A stretch of 46,441 nucleotides of DNA, taken from NCBI RefSeq assembly GCF_019396355.1, contig NZ_JAHKRK010000042.1, positions 1 to 46,441 on the forward strand, read 5' to 3'. Shown piece by piece: positions 36,148-45,378 of this stretch; the stretch's first letter is position 1; each line of letters begins with the position of its first letter. The notes under the pieces are model-generated. The model was not told where the DNA came from, did not search any database, and saw only the letters and a program-made list of their open reading frames with translations. Source of the DNA: Pseudonocardia nigra. Lineage in GTDB: Bacteria; Actinomycetota; Actinomycetes; Mycobacteriales; Pseudonocardiaceae. A program made the position numbers and the translations under genes.

Positions 36148-36539
36148 TCTACTGCGACTCGTCCGCCTTGGTCAAGCTCGTTGTCGACGAGCCGGAGAGC
36201 GATGCCCTGGAAGCCTGGCTCGCCACTCAGCCCGACGACACGCCTCTCGTGTCGAGCGTGCTCGCCCGGACGGAGGTGGTCCGGGCGGTCTCGCGATACG
36301 GGCACGAGTGGACCGACGCGGCGAAGGAGCTCCTGAAGTCCGTGGCCGTGGTCGAACTCGACGCGGTACTCGCCGATGACGCCGCACAGTTCGAACCACC
36401 CGAGCTCCGATCACTCGACGCGCTGCACCTCGCATCGGCTCTTCGCCTCGGCCAGGCCCTCACGGCGTTCGTCGCCTACGACCTCCGCCTCACGGACGCG
36501 GCCCGAGCACACGGTCTGCCGGTGAACTCGCCGGAGTAG
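36144..36539 (+). CDS. PIN-domain ribonuclease toxin (VapC-like)
   Basis: A 131-residue PIN-domain protein. Acidic residues of the metal site are visible: Asp in VIYCDSSALVKLVVDEPES, Glu in SSVLARTEVVRAVSRYG, Asp in RSLDALHLASALRLGQ and Asp in FVAYDLRLTDAARAHGLPV. Such toxins cut tRNA or rRNA. The GTG at 36144 overlaps the antitoxin stop. All four catalytic positions are kept, so the toxin is probably active. Confidence 0.9.
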   Translation: MIYCDSSALVKLVVDEPESDALEAWLATQPDDTPLVSSVLARTEVVRAVSRYGHEWTDAAKELLKSVAVVELDAVLADDAAQFEPPELRSLDALHLASALRLGQALTAFVAYDLRLTDAARAHGLPVNSPE

Positions 36540-36548
36540 GACCGGATC

Positions 36549-37676
36549 TCAGCGGCCGAGGATCTCCGTGACCGAGCCGGGTGCGTCCGGCACCGCGCCC
36601 GGACCGAGCACGTCGTCGTTCCCCGCCTCGGGGTCGACGTGATGCGGCCGGAGCCTTCCACTGCGGATGTCCTCCGCCCAGTGGCAGGACACGCGGTGGC
36701 CGGGCGTGCCGCCCTCGATCACCCGCAGCTGCGGCCGCTCGTCGTCGCACCGGGTGGGCTGGCGCCAGGGGCAGCGCGTGTGGAACCGGCAGCCCGGCGG
36801 CGGTGCCGCCGGTGAGGGCAGGTCCCCGGTGAGCAGGATCCGCTCCCGGCGGTCCTCCAGCTCCGGGTCCGGCACCGGGATCGCCGAGAGGAGGGACCGG
36901 GTGTACGGGTGCTGCGGGTCGTCGTACAGCTCCTGCGACGGGGCCTCCTCCACCAGCCCACCGAGGTACATGACGCCCACGCGGTCGCTCACGTGCCGCA
37001 CCACCGCGAGGTCGTGGGCGATCACCAGGTAGGTGAGCCCGAGCTCGGCCTGGAGTGCGGCGAGGAGGTTGAGCACCTGCGCCTGCACCGACACGTCCAG
37101 GGCCGAGACCGGCTCGTCGGCGACGATCAGGTCGGGCTCCACGCAGAGCGCCCGCGCGATCCCGATGCGCTGGCGCTGCCCTCCGGAGAACTCGTGCGGG
37201 TAGCGGCGCAGCGCGGCCGCCGGGAGCCCGACCGCGTCGACGAGCTCCCGCAACCGAGCTGCGTCGCCCTCCGCCCCGCGGGAGAGCCCGTGCGCCTTGA
37301 TGCCCTCCATGAGCAGCGACTCGACCGACTGCCGCGGGTTCAGGCTGGACATCGGGTCCTGGAACACCATCTGGAAGCGCCTGCGCATCGTGCGCAGGTC
37401 CTCGCCCTTCAGGTGGGCGATGTCCCGGCCGTCGAACACCACGTGGCCCGCGGTCGGCGTGACCAGGCGCAGGATCGCCCGGCCGAGCGTGGACTTGCCG
37501 CAGCCCGACTCCCCCACCAGCCCGTAGGTCTCACCGGTGGCGATCATCAGGGAGACCCCGTCCACGGCGTAGACGTGGCCGACGGTGCGGTCGAGGATCA
37601 GCCCGCGCCGGATCGGGAAGTGGACGGCGAGGTCGCGCACGTCCAGCAGCGGCTGCTCACTCGCAGACTCGGTCAT
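36549..37676 (-). CDS. Oligopeptide ABC ATPase (DppF/OppF type)
   Basis: A 375-residue ATPase. Walker [11 protein letters not shown]-loop [20 protein letters not shown], signature [20 protein letters not shown], Walker [21 protein letters not shown] and switch [20 protein letters not shown]. The C-terminal oligopeptide-transporter domain has [20 protein letters not shown], whose cysteines may hold a [4Fe-4S] cluster in this family. A ~40-residue tail follows. ATG 37676 follows GGAGTGAAGG, five bases after the DppD-type stop. Last gene of the operon. Confidence 0.93.
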   Translation of the reverse strand: MTESASEQPLLDVRDLAVHFPIRRGLILDRTVGHVYAVDGVSLMIATGETYGLVGESGCGKSTLGRAILRLVTPTAGHVVFDGRDIAHLKGEDLRTMRRRFQMVFQDPMSSLNPRQSVESLLMEGIKAHGLSRGAEGDAARLRELVDAVGLPAAALRRYPHEFSGGQRQRIGIARALCVEPDLIVADEPVSALDVSVQAQVLNLLAALQAELGLTYLVIAHDLAVVRHVSDRVGVMYLGGLVEEAPSQELYDDPQHPYTRSLLSAIPVPDPELEDRRERILLTGDLPSPAAPPPGCRFHTRCPWRQPTRCDDERPQLRVIEGGTPGHRVSCHWAEDIRSGRLRPHHVDPEAGNDDVLGPGAVPDAPGSVTEILGR

Positions 37677-37681
37677 GCCCT

Positions 37682-38671
37682 TCACTCCGCGTTCGCCGGG
37701 ACGGGGTTGTGGCACCGCAGCAGCCGCCCACCGGACGACTCCCCCGTGGGACTGACCTCCACGCACGTCTCGAGCGAGCGCGGGCACCGCGGCGCGAACG
37801 CGCAGGCGTGCGTCCACGGCACGTTGTCCACGACCGAGCCGCGGATGGCGGCCAGCGGCTCACCTGCGGGCGCATCCAGCCGGGGGATGGACTGCAGCAG
37901 GCCGTGGGTGTATGGGTGGCGCGGAGTGCTGAACAGCCGGTGCCGCTGCGCCCGCTCCACGATCCGTCCCGCGTAGAGCACGTTCACCGTCTCGCACAGC
38001 CCGGCGACCACCCCGAGGTCGTGCGTGATCATGATCAGCGCGGTGCCGGTCTCGCGCACCAGCTCCCGCAGCAGCTCGAGGATCTGGGCCTGGATGGTGA
38101 CGTCGAGTGCGGTGGTGGGCTCGTCGGCGATGAGCAGCCGTGGCCGGCAGGCGAGCGCGATCGCGATGAGCGCGCGCTGGCGCATCCCGCCCGACAGCTC
38201 GTGGGGGTAGGAGTCGAGCCTGCGGCGCGGGTCGGGGATCCCCACGCGCTCGAGGAGGTCCGCCGCGGCCTTGCGGGCGGACTCCTTGCCCATCCCGCGG
38301 TGCCTGCGTAGCACCTCGGTGACCTGCAGCCCGACCGAGATCACCGGGTTCAGCGAGGTCAGCGGGTCCTGGAACACCATCGACAGGTCGCGGCCCCGGC
38401 GCTCCCGCATCTGCGCGTCGGAGAGCGTGAGCAGGTCCTCACCGTCCATCCGGACGCTGCCGCTGATCTTCACGCCACGTTCGGGGAGCAACCGCATGAT
38501 TGCCATCGAGGTGACGGACTTGCCGCAGCCCGACTCGCCGACCAGCCCGACCACCTGGCCGGCCGCCACGTCGAAGCTGACGCCGTCGACGGCGACGCTG
38601 TCGGGCTCGCCCCGGCGGGTGAAGGCGACCCGCAGGTCGCGCACCTGGAGCAGGGGTTCGGGAGACGTCAT
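37682..38671 (-). CDS. Oligopeptide ABC ATPase (DppD/OppD type)
   Basis: A 329-residue ATPase: Walker [22 protein letters not shown]-loop [20 protein letters not shown], signature [20 protein letters not shown], Walker [21 protein letters not shown], switch [20 protein letters not shown], and a C-terminal [14 protein letters not shown] cysteine motif. Its ATG overlaps the DppC-type stop as ATGA. With DppF it forms the motor of the importer. Confidence 0.93.
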   Translation of the reverse strand: MTSPEPLLQVRDLRVAFTRRGEPDSVAVDGVSFDVAAGQVVGLVGESGCGKSVTSMAIMRLLPERGVKISGSVRMDGEDLLTLSDAQMRERRGRDLSMVFQDPLTSLNPVISVGLQVTEVLRRHRGMGKESARKAAADLLERVGIPDPRRRLDSYPHELSGGMRQRALIAIALACRPRLLIADEPTTALDVTIQAQILELLRELVRETGTALIMITHDLGVVAGLCETVNVLYAGRIVERAQRHRLFSTPRHPYTHGLLQSIPRLDAPAGEPLAAIRGSVVDNVPWTHACAFAPRCPRSLETCVEVSPTGESSGGRLLRCHNPVPANAE

Positions 38672-39594
38672 CGGCGGCCCTTCGGGTCGAGCGCCTCACG
38701 CAGCGACTCACCGAGCAGCGTGAAGCCCAGCGCCACGACGATGATCGCGATCGCCGGGTAGAACGCCAGCGCGGGCCGGACGTCCAGGTAGGTCTGCGCC
38801 TGCGCCAGCATGAGCCCCCATTCGGCGCGGCCCGGGTCGGCGTCGCCGAGCCCGAGGAACGACAGCGCTGCGGCGTCCAGGATGGCCGTGGCCAGCGTGA
38901 GCGTGGCCTGCACGATCACCGGCCCGATGGCGTTGGGCAGCATGTGCCGCAGCACCACCGCGCGCCGCTTCACCCCGAGCGCGGTGGCGGCGACGACGTG
39001 GTCGCTCTCCCGCTGCGCGAGCATCGAGCCGCGCAGCAGCCGGGCGAAGATCGGTACGCCGACGATGGACACCGCGATGATCACCGTGGTCTGGGACGGG
39101 CTCGCCGCCAGCGCCGCCACGGAGATCGCGAGCAGCAGGCTCGGGATCGACAGCAGCACGTCGGTGAGCCGCATGAGCAGCGTGTCCACCCACCCGCCGA
39201 ACGCGCCGGCGAGCGTGCCGATGACGATGCCGACCGACAGCCCGATGAGCGTGGCCAGCACGCCGACCAGCAGGGTCTGCTGCGCTGCCAGGATCATCCG
39301 GGACAGGAAGTCGCGCCCGAGCTGGTCGCTGCCGAGCGGAAAGCCCTCCTGCGGGCCGGGGATCTGCCCGGGCCGCAGGTCGGCCTGCAGCTGCGGGAAC
39401 GTCTCGGTCGCGCTGTGCGGTGCGATCAGCGGCGCGAACGCCGCGATCACCACGAACGTCCCGATGATCACGGCGCCGGTGATCGCCACCGGGTCCCGCC
39501 GCAGCCGCCGGAACGCCTCCGACCCGAGGCTGCGACCCCCGGTCGCGATGTCGTCGATGCGGTTGCGCCGCCGCTCCAGCCATGTCGTCGCCAT
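38668..39594 (-). CDS. DppC-type ABC permease
   Basis: A 308-residue permease with the DppC family elements FPLGSDQLGRDFLSRMILAA, EAA loop ESDHVVAATALGVKRRAVVL and [20 protein letters not shown], and five to six helices. The ATG at 39594 lies 32 bp after the DppB-type stop. Complete, unlike the related decayed system at 8963-11780. Confidence 0.93.
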   Translation of the reverse strand: MATTWLERRRNRIDDIATGGRSLGSEAFRRLRRDPVAITGAVIIGTFVVIAAFAPLIAPHSATETFPQLQADLRPGQIPGPQEGFPLGSDQLGRDFLSRMILAAQQTLLVGVLATLIGLSVGIVIGTLAGAFGGWVDTLLMRLTDVLLSIPSLLLAISVAALAASPSQTTVIIAVSIVGVPIFARLLRGSMLAQRESDHVVAATALGVKRRAVVLRHMLPNAIGPVIVQATLTLATAILDAAALSFLGLGDADPGRAEWGLMLAQAQTYLDVRPALAFYPAIAIIVVALGFTLLGESLREALDPKGRR

Positions 39595-39625
39595 CAGCAG
39601 GTCCTTGCTCCGGCCGGGAAGCGCC

Positions 39626-40630
39626 TCACGAGAGCCGCACCCGCGGGTCGATGATCGCGTAGGACAGGTCGACGAGCAGGTTGACCAGCACGTAGACCAG
39701 CGCGCCGAGCAGCAGCAGCGCTTGCAGCCGCGGGTAGTCGCGCAAGGTGATGGCGTCGGCGAGCAACGTGCCGAGACCGCCCCAGACGAACACCCGCTCG
39801 GTCAGCACGGCACCGGCGAGCAGCAGCCCGACCTGCAGGCCGATCGTCGTCGAGACCGGCAGCAGCGCGTTGCGCAGCACGTGCCGCCCGCGGATCGTGC
39901 TGGGCGCGAGGCCCTTCGAGTTGGCCGTGCGGACGAAGTCCGAGCCGAGCACGTCGAGCACCGAGGCCCGCGTGATCCGGGTGATCACGGCGAGCGGGAT
40001 CGTCGCCAGCGCGACGGCCGGCAACACGAGGTGCTCCAGCGCGTCCAGGCTCGCGTCCCACTCCCGCGTGAGGAACCCGTCGAGCACCGCGAAGCCGGTG
40101 ACGTCCGTGGCGTCGATACCGACGGTCTGCCGGCCCGACGGCGGGAACCAGCCCAGGTCCACCGCGAACACGTCCTTGAGGACGTAACCCAGGAAGAACA
40201 CCGGGACGGCGACACCGACCAGCGTGCCGATCACGGTGCCGACGTCGAGCGGCCTCCCCCGGTGCTGCGCGGCGAGGTACCCGAGCGGGATCCCGAGCGT
40301 CACCGCGATGAGCAGGGCCGCGACCGACAGCTCGATCGTCGCCGGCAGCGCCCGGGCGATCTCGTCGAGCACCGGTTGTCCGGTGATCGTCGAGGTACCG
40401 AAGTCACCGGTGGCCACCCGGCCCATGAACTTGGCGTACTGCACCCAGATCGGCTCGTCCAGGCCCATGACGTCGCGGAGCTCCGCCACCCGCTCCGGCG
40501 TGGCGCGGTCCCCGAGGAACGCCGTGGCCGGCCCGCCCGGCAGGCTTCGCAGCCACGCGAACACCAGCAGCGACAGCACCAGCAGCGTCGGGATCACCTG
40601 CAGCAGGCGACGCAGCACGAAGCGCAGCAT
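39626..40630 (-). CDS. DppB-type ABC permease
   Basis: A 334-residue permease beginning MLRFVLRRLLQVIPTLLVLS, with GRVATGDFGTSTITGQPVLD, a large external loop (~residues 145-185) and EAA-type loop LGSDFVRTANSKGLAPSTIR, then GAVLTERVFVWGGLGTLLAD. Forms the channel with the DppC-type protein. A hairpin at 40663-40693 separates it from the binding-protein gene. Confidence 0.93.
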   Translation of the reverse strand: MLRFVLRRLLQVIPTLLVLSLLVFAWLRSLPGGPATAFLGDRATPERVAELRDVMGLDEPIWVQYAKFMGRVATGDFGTSTITGQPVLDEIARALPATIELSVAALLIAVTLGIPLGYLAAQHRGRPLDVGTVIGTLVGVAVPVFFLGYVLKDVFAVDLGWFPPSGRQTVGIDATDVTGFAVLDGFLTREWDASLDALEHLVLPAVALATIPLAVITRITRASVLDVLGSDFVRTANSKGLAPSTIRGRHVLRNALLPVSTTIGLQVGLLLAGAVLTERVFVWGGLGTLLADAITLRDYPRLQALLLLGALVYVLVNLLVDLSYAIIDPRVRLS

Positions 40631-40662
40631 CGTCCCCCCTCCAGCATTTCCGCGGACGACGA

Positions 40663-40693
40663 GGGTGGCACCGCCTCGTGAGCGGTGCCACCC
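40663..40693 (-). terminator. Intercistronic hairpin between binding protein and permease
   Basis: GGGTGGCACCGC (40663-40674) pairs perfectly with 40682-40693 around a 7-nt loop, 12 bp after the binding-protein stop codon. Likely attenuates read-through so that the binding protein is made in excess. Confidence 0.75.
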
Positions 40694-40705
40694 CCGGTCG
40701 GTCCG

Positions 40706-42376
40706 TCAGTCCACCGTGACCGTGCGGAACCGCTCGTCGGTCAGCGGGGACGGGATCAGCCCCTCGACGCCCTCGCGCACGACGAGCGCCGGTGGCGAGC
40801 TGCTCAGCGGGACGGCGGGGAGGTACTCCATGATGCTGGCGTTGGCCTGCTCGTAGGCCGCGGCGTGCGCTTCCGCGTCGACGGTGGCGTCGGCGGCGGT
40901 GAGCTCGTCGAACAGCGCCTGGTTGGTGAACCCGAACTCCGGCTTGGTGCGGCCGAAGAACGTGCCGACGAAGTTCCCTGCGTCGTTGTAGTCGCCGGTC
41001 CAGCCGAGCAGGTGCAGGTCGTGGACGCCGTTCACCGTGGTGGAGTCGATGTAGCCGCCGTTCCACGGCTGCGCCACCGGGTTCACCGTGATGCCGACCT
41101 GGCGGAGGTTCTCCGCCATCGCGGTGAAGATGTTGGTCGGGTTCGGCATGTAGGGCCGCGTGACCTCGGTCGGGTAGTAGAAGTCCAGCGTCAGGTTCTC
41201 CTGGCCCGCCTCGGCCAGCAGCGCCCGCGCCCGCTCCGGGTCGTACGGGATCGGCTGCAGGTCCGGGTTGTACCCGTCGACCGCCTCGGGCACGAACTGC
41301 GTGGCGACCACTGCGCCCTCGGGCAGCTGGTTGCGCACCATGGACTCGCGGTCCAGGGCGTGCGCGAGGGCCTGGCGGACCCGGACGTCCTGCAATGCCG
41401 GGTTGTCGGCCTGGTTCATGCCGAGGTAGAGGATGTTGAACGGCTCGCGGATGAGGACGTTGTGGCCCTCGTCGCGCAGCGCCTGCCAGTCGGCGGGGTT
41501 CGGCAGGTCGTAGCCGTCGATCGTGCCGGCGGCGAGCTCCTGCCGGCGCGCGTTCTCGTCGGGGATCACCCGGAAGATGAGCCGGTCGATCTTCGCGGGC
41601 TCACCCCAGTAGTCGTCGTTGCGCACCAGGGTCACGGTGTTCGCGGCGCGGTCGAAGCTCTCGAACTTGAACGGGCCGGTACCGGTCGGGTGCTCGGTGG
41701 CGTACGGGCTGTAGGTGAACGCCTCGCCGCTCTGCTCGATCTGGTCGGCGTTGTACTGCTGCAGCGCCGTCGGGCTCGAGATGGACAGCGACGTCAGGCC
41801 GAACGCGGCGGGGAACGCACCCTTCGCCCGGTTCAGCTTGATGATCGCGGTGGTCGGGTTCGGCGCCTCGCAGGAGTTGTAGACGGGGTCACCGCCACCG
41901 GCGAGGTTGTTGGCGTAGCCCTCGAACGTGTCCGTGTAGTACGTCGCCTGGCTCTGCGCGGCCGCACTCGGCAGGTTGTGCCAGCGGTCGAAGTTGAAGC
42001 AGACCGCCTCGGCGTTGAACTCCGTGCCGTCGTGGAACTGCACGCCCTCGCGCAGCGTGAACGTCCACTCGGTGCCGTCCTCGTTGGGCGTCCACTCGGT
42101 GGCGAGAGCGGGGGTCAGCTCGGAGGTGCCCAGCTCGTAGGTGATCAGCGTGTCGTACATCTGACGGGACGGGCGGAACGTCTCGCCGTCCGTCGCGAAG
42201 ATCGGGTCGAACATCTCCGGCGCCCCGGGCGCACCGAACACCATCGTGCCCCCGGACGCGCCGGCGCCCCCCTGACCTGCATCGGGCTCGCGTTCCGACT
42301 CGGCGCACGCGGCGAGGGTGACGGCGAGCGCTCCCGCCGCGCAGGCAGCGGACAGTCGTCTGGCAGCTGATCTCAT
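40706..42376 (-). CDS. Oligopeptide-binding lipoprotein (DppA/OppA type)
   Basis: A 556-residue extracellular solute-binding protein (family 5). Signal peptide from ATG 42376 (GAGGTGGG upstream) ends in lipobox LAACAE. Family motifs: TPALATEWTPNEDGTEWTFT, LREGVQFHDGTEFNAEAVCF, PTGTGPFKFESFDRAANTVT, RVRQALAHALDRESMV and GWTGDYNDAGNFVGTFFGRT. First gene of dppABCDF-like operon. Ligand probably small peptides; other amphipathic ligands are possible. Confidence 0.92.
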   Translation of the reverse strand: MRSAARRLSAACAAGALAVTLAACAESEREPDAGQGGAGASGGTMVFGAPGAPEMFDPIFATDGETFRPSRQMYDTLITYELGTSELTPALATEWTPNEDGTEWTFTLREGVQFHDGTEFNAEAVCFNFDRWHNLPSAAAQSQATYYTDTFEGYANNLAGGGDPVYNSCEAPNPTTAIIKLNRAKGAFPAAFGLTSLSISSPTALQQYNADQIEQSGEAFTYSPYATEHPTGTGPFKFESFDRAANTVTLVRNDDYWGEPAKIDRLIFRVIPDENARRQELAAGTIDGYDLPNPADWQALRDEGHNVLIREPFNILYLGMNQADNPALQDVRVRQALAHALDRESMVRNQLPEGAVVATQFVPEAVDGYNPDLQPIPYDPERARALLAEAGQENLTLDFYYPTEVTRPYMPNPTNIFTAMAENLRQVGITVNPVAQPWNGGYIDSTTVNGVHDLHLLGWTGDYNDAGNFVGTFFGRTKPEFGFTNQALFDELTAADATVDAEAHAAAYEQANASIMEYLPAVPLSSSPPALVVREGVEGLIPSPLTDERFRTVTVD

Positions 42377-42523
42377 GCAGGACCCACCTCTTCGTAGGAG
42401 ACGGGCAGACCGTAATGCGCCGCGCAACTCACCGGTAGGTCCGGGTGTCACGGTTGCACTACGGCTCGGTCGCGCCCGGGCTCGATCAGCGGCGGCTGCG
42501 GCCGCCCTCGCCGTCCGGCGAGG

Positions 42524-42712
42524 TCAGGCGAGGTCGAACTCGCCGCTCTTGACGCCCGACACGAACGCCGCCCACTCCTCCGGGGTGAACTCCAGAGCCG
42601 TGCTGCGCTCGGGGTCCTTGCTGTCCCGCACCGCGACGGAGCCGCCGGGCAGGAGCCCGACCTCCACACAGCTACCGCCGGTGCAGAAGCTGCTGATCCT
42701 GAAGTCGGTCAC
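42524..42712 (-). CDS. DUF397 protein
   Basis: A 62-residue DUF397 protein: FRISSFCTGGSCVEVGLLPG, then GSVAVRDSKDPERSTALEFT and EEWAAFVSGVKSGEFDL. The GTG at 42712 overlaps the stop of the upstream HTH gene as GTGA, a tighter link than in the pair at 22785-23873. Two cysteines in the N-terminal half (CTGGSC) are a difference from that paralogue. Confidence 0.9.
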   Translation of the reverse strand: MTDFRISSFCTGGSCVEVGLLPGGSVAVRDSKDPERSTALEFTPEEWAAFVSGVKSGEFDLA

Positions 42713-43617
42713 GGCCGTGCCTTTCGTGCTCGGGCAGTGTGTTCGTGCTGGTAACGACGGATCAGCTCGCGCGTTGCTACGACATCCAGTGCACGCGCCG
42801 ACACGTCGGTGTGGACGTCTTTATACCGGTCTACATCGGACTTGACCTCAAGGTAGGTGTCCCCGGCGTGCCCCTCGATGTGTACGACGTCCGAATCCAT
42901 GTCCTCGAGGAACTCGAGGATCACGAAGGAACCGAGGTGAGCACGGTGAAGCCCCGCTTCGAGCGGCAGCACCTGAACCGTGACATTCGGCAGCTCGGTG
43001 CGCTCCAGCACGACATCGAGCTGCTCGGCCATCACCGCATGCGTGCCGACCACCCGTTGCAGGATGCCCTCGTCGAAGACCACGGCGAGCTCGAGAGGCT
43101 GCTCGGGGTCGGACAAGGCCTGCTGGCGGCGACGCCGCAGCTCGACCAGCCGCTCGATCTCCTGTGACCCACGGGCAGATCCCAGGAGCGCCGTCAGCAC
43201 GGCCCGGGTGTAGTCCGTCGTCTGAAGGAGACCGTTGAGCAATGTGAGCTCGAACGATCGCACCTTGACGGCTTCTGTCTCCAGCGCCGCGTATCTGCTG
43301 GGGCTGTCCAACACGAACCGCTCGGGTTGGACGCCCTCGGTGTAGGACTCCCACCAGCCGTGCTCGCGGCCGTCGCGCACGAGCCGCAGCAGCATGTCCC
43401 GCTCGGTGTCCGACACGACTCCATAGATGCGCATCAGCTCGCGGACGTCGGGGACCTTCGGGATGCCCTTCCCCGTCTCCAGCCGGGAGATCTTAGACGT
43501 GGAGCAGGTCATCCGCTCGGCGACCTCGTCGAGCGTCATCGCGGCCTTGACCCGGAGGCGGCGGAGCTCGGCGCCCAGCCTCCGGCGGGAACCGATCGGG
43601 CTCTGCAGTGCGGCCAT
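42709..43617 (-). CDS. XRE-type HTH regulator with DUF5753 domain
   Basis: A 302-residue regulator: HTH LRVKAAMTLDEVAERMTCST, then SKISRLETGKGIPKVPDVRE, and a DUF5753 domain (SFELTLLNGLLQTTDYTRAV, LAVVFDEGILQRVVG, ELPNVTVQVLPLEAGLH). The ATG at 43617 has GGGAAGGGG just upstream; earlier in-frame starts (to 43725) have no family similarity. Paralogue of the protein at 23013-23873 with the same downstream partner type. Confidence 0.88.
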   Translation of the reverse strand: MAALQSPIGSRRRLGAELRRLRVKAAMTLDEVAERMTCSTSKISRLETGKGIPKVPDVRELMRIYGVVSDTERDMLLRLVRDGREHGWWESYTEGVQPERFVLDSPSRYAALETEAVKVRSFELTLLNGLLQTTDYTRAVLTALLGSARGSQEIERLVELRRRRQQALSDPEQPLELAVVFDEGILQRVVGTHAVMAEQLDVVLERTELPNVTVQVLPLEAGLHRAHLGSFVILEFLEDMDSDVVHIEGHAGDTYLEVKSDVDRYKDVHTDVSARALDVVATRELIRRYQHEHTARARKARP

Positions 43618-43799
43618 GGCCCCCTTCCCGACGCGCTGCGTGGACGCACAGTCCGGGCTGTGCGCGGCGGGGAAATGCCGGATCATGACCCGCCTGCAAT
43701 TGCACACCGCACTGTCGTCGGGCATTCTATACGCCAGTGGATCTTGTGGGGGTAGTCACTCCACCCGACCGACTGGCATCCCGAGAGAGGAGGCCCGCC

Positions 43800-43955
43800 G
43801 TGAATCCGAACCGGCCGTGCCTCCCGGTCCTGCGTCCAGTGCGGCGGTCGCTGCGCACCCCGGAGCGACCGCATCCCGTCCCGGCCTCGTCCCGGGACCT
43901 CCCAGCCCGACCGGCGATCGCCGGCGGAAGTTGCACAGGGAAAGGGGCTCGATGA
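43800..43955 (+). CDS. Short ORF 1 of an overlapping trio (51 aa)
   Basis: GTG at 43800 is preceded by GAGAGGAGG with 6 nt spacing, one of the best ribosome binding sites in the window. The 51-residue product is Arg/Pro-rich (MNPNRPCLPVLRPVRRSLRT at its start) and resembles nothing I know. Its TGA overlaps the ATG of the next short ORF (ATGA). It may be a small basic protein or simply a translated leader for the membrane protein downstream. Confidence 0.4.
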   Translation: MNPNRPCLPVLRPVRRSLRTPERPHPVPASSRDLPARPAIAGGSCTGKGAR

Positions 43956-44026
43956 TGGTGTCGATCGGAAAGTTCAGCAACAGCGCGGCCGCGGTGACCG
44001 ATCTCCCCGGCAGGTGGTCGCCATGA
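43952..44026 (+). CDS. Short ORF 2 of an overlapping trio (24 aa)
   Basis: Starts at ATG 43952 on the stop of ORF 1, after AAAGGGG, and reads MMVSIGKFSNSAAAVTDLPG before a short end; its TGA overlaps ATG 44023 of ORF 3. No homologue known to me. Confidence 0.35.
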   Translation: MMVSIGKFSNSAAAVTDLPGRWSP

Positions 44027-44211
44027 TCGCCATGATCGCCGCGGGCATCGGCTTCCTGGTCGTTGTCGCGATCGTCGTGGGCATCGTCGACGCCGCGCAG
44101 GCGTCCACGTGGCGCGAGGTCGCGGCGGAACGGCGCCGGAGGTGGGAGGCCCGGCAGCCCGAGTTCCACGGCGTCGACGGCTCGGACACCGAGTCGTGGG
44201 ACGACGACTGA
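44023..44211 (+). CDS. Small single-pass membrane protein (62 aa)
   Basis: From ATG 44023 (a GTG at 44014 is in frame) a hydrophobic helix of about 24 residues (MIAMIAAGIGFLVVVAIVVG) is followed by an amphipathic basic stretch (TWREVAAERRRRWEARQPEF) and an acidic tail ending SWDDD. Overall a tail-in, single-span protein, function unknown. CAGGTGG upstream can act as ribosome binding site. Third member of the coupled short-ORF chain. Confidence 0.6.
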   Translation: MIAMIAAGIGFLVVVAIVVGIVDAAQASTWREVAAERRRRWEARQPEFHGVDGSDTESWDDD

Positions 44212-44276
44212 GGCGCGTTCCCGGGGGATGACCGCGCCACGCGCAGCGCCGCGAGCGCTGCGCTCCGGCCGCCCGC

Positions 44277-44894
44277 CTACAACGCGCGGCGGCCGGAGAG
44301 GGCGCGGCCCAGCGTCAGTTCGTCGGCGAACTCGAGGTCGCCGCCCATCGGCAGGCCCGACGCGAGCCGCGTGACCGACAGCCCAGGGAAGTCGCGCAAC
44401 AGCCGCACCAGATAGGTCGCCGTGGCCTCCCCCTCGGTGTTGGGGTCGGTCGCGATGATCACTTCGGCGATCTCGGTCTCGTCCGACGCCGGGCCGGTGC
44501 CGCCCAGCCGGGCCAGCAGCTCCCGGATCCGCAGCGTGTCCGGTCCGATGCCGGCCAACGGATCGAGTGCCCCGCCCAGCACGTGGTAGCGACCCTTGAA
44601 CTCACGGGTGCGCTCCACTGCGAGCACGTCCTTCGGTTCCTCGACCACGCAGACGACGGTCGGGTCGCGGCGGGCGTCGGAGCAGAACCGGCAGCGCTCC
44701 CGCTCCGAGACGTTTCCGCAGACCTCACAGAACCGCACTCCCTGCTTGACCTTCTGCAGCACGTCCTGCAGGCGCGACACGTCGGCCGGGTCGGCCGCCA
44801 GCAGGTGGAACGCGATCCGCTGGGCGCTCTTGGGCCCCACCCCCGGCAGGCGGCCCAGCTCGTCGATCAGGTCCTGGACCGGTCCCTCGAACAC
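44277..44894 (-). CDS. recR: Recombination protein RecR
   Basis: A 205-residue RecR, which acts with RecF/RecO in loading RecA at gaps. Helix-hairpin-helix [20 protein letters not shown], four-cysteine zinc finger [20 protein letters not shown], and Toprim domain [17 protein letters not shown] to [23 protein letters not shown] start at 44894 is 3 bp after the ybaB stop codon, so they form one unit with dnaX upstream. Confidence 0.97.
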   Translation of the reverse strand: MFEGPVQDLIDELGRLPGVGPKSAQRIAFHLLAADPADVSRLQDVLQKVKQGVRFCEVCGNVSERERCRFCSDARRDPTVVCVVEEPKDVLAVERTREFKGRYHVLGGALDPLAGIGPDTLRIRELLARLGGTGPASDETEIAEVIIATDPNTEGEATATYLVRLLRDFPGLSVTRLASGLPMGGDLEFADELTLGRALSGRRAL

Positions 44895-44897
44895 CGG

Positions 44898-45242
44898 CTA
44901 GCCGAGCCCCGGCAGCCCGAGACCGCCCGCGGCGTCGCCCAGACCGCCCGCCAGCGGACCCATCTTCTGGGCCTGCATCTCCTGCGCGGCCCGCGCGGCG
45001 TCCTGCAGCGCGCCGACGAGGAGGTCCTGCAGCGTCTCGACGTCGTCGGGGTCGACCACCTTCGGGTCGATCCGGACGGCGCGCACCTCGCCCGCGGCCG
45101 TGGTGGTGACCTGCACGAGCCCGTTGCCGGCCTGGCCGATGACCTCGGCCGACGCCAGCTCGGCCTGTGCGGCCATCAGCTGCTCCTGCATCTTCTGCGC
45201 CTGCTGCAGGATCATCTGCATGTCGGGCTGACCCGGTTGCAC
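44898..45242 (-). CDS. YbaB/EbfC family nucleoid-associated protein
   Basis: A 114-residue DNA-binding protein: [20 protein letters not shown] helix, [20 protein letters not shown], then [20 protein letters not shown] and a Gly-rich tail. Start at GTG 45242 behind GAGGAG; ATG 45221 is possible. Usual place between dnaX and recR. Confidence 0.93.
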   Translation of the reverse strand: MQPGQPDMQMILQQAQKMQEQLMAAQAELASAEVIGQAGNGLVQVTTTAAGEVRAVRIDPKVVDPDDVETLQDLLVGALQDAARAAQEMQAQKMGPLAGGLGDAAGGLGLPGLG

Positions 45243-45324
45243 CAGCGGTCTCCTCGCACGTCGTGACCCGGCGGGCGCGTCAGCGCGCCGCTCCCGGCCT
45301 CAGACTACGCAAACCGGAACGGGT

Positions 45325-45344
45325 GGCGCCGCCAAGGCGGCGCC
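45325..45344. repeat. Short GC palindrome upstream of ybaB and the amidase
   Basis: GGCGCCGCC (45325-45333) and its complement (45336-45344) face each other across AA in the 136-bp gap between the divergently oriented ybaB and amidase genes. May be a regulatory fold or chance in GC-rich DNA. Confidence 0.3.
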
Positions 45345-45378
45345 CTCGCGTCGGGCCGGGTCGTGTCAGGCTGCGCAC

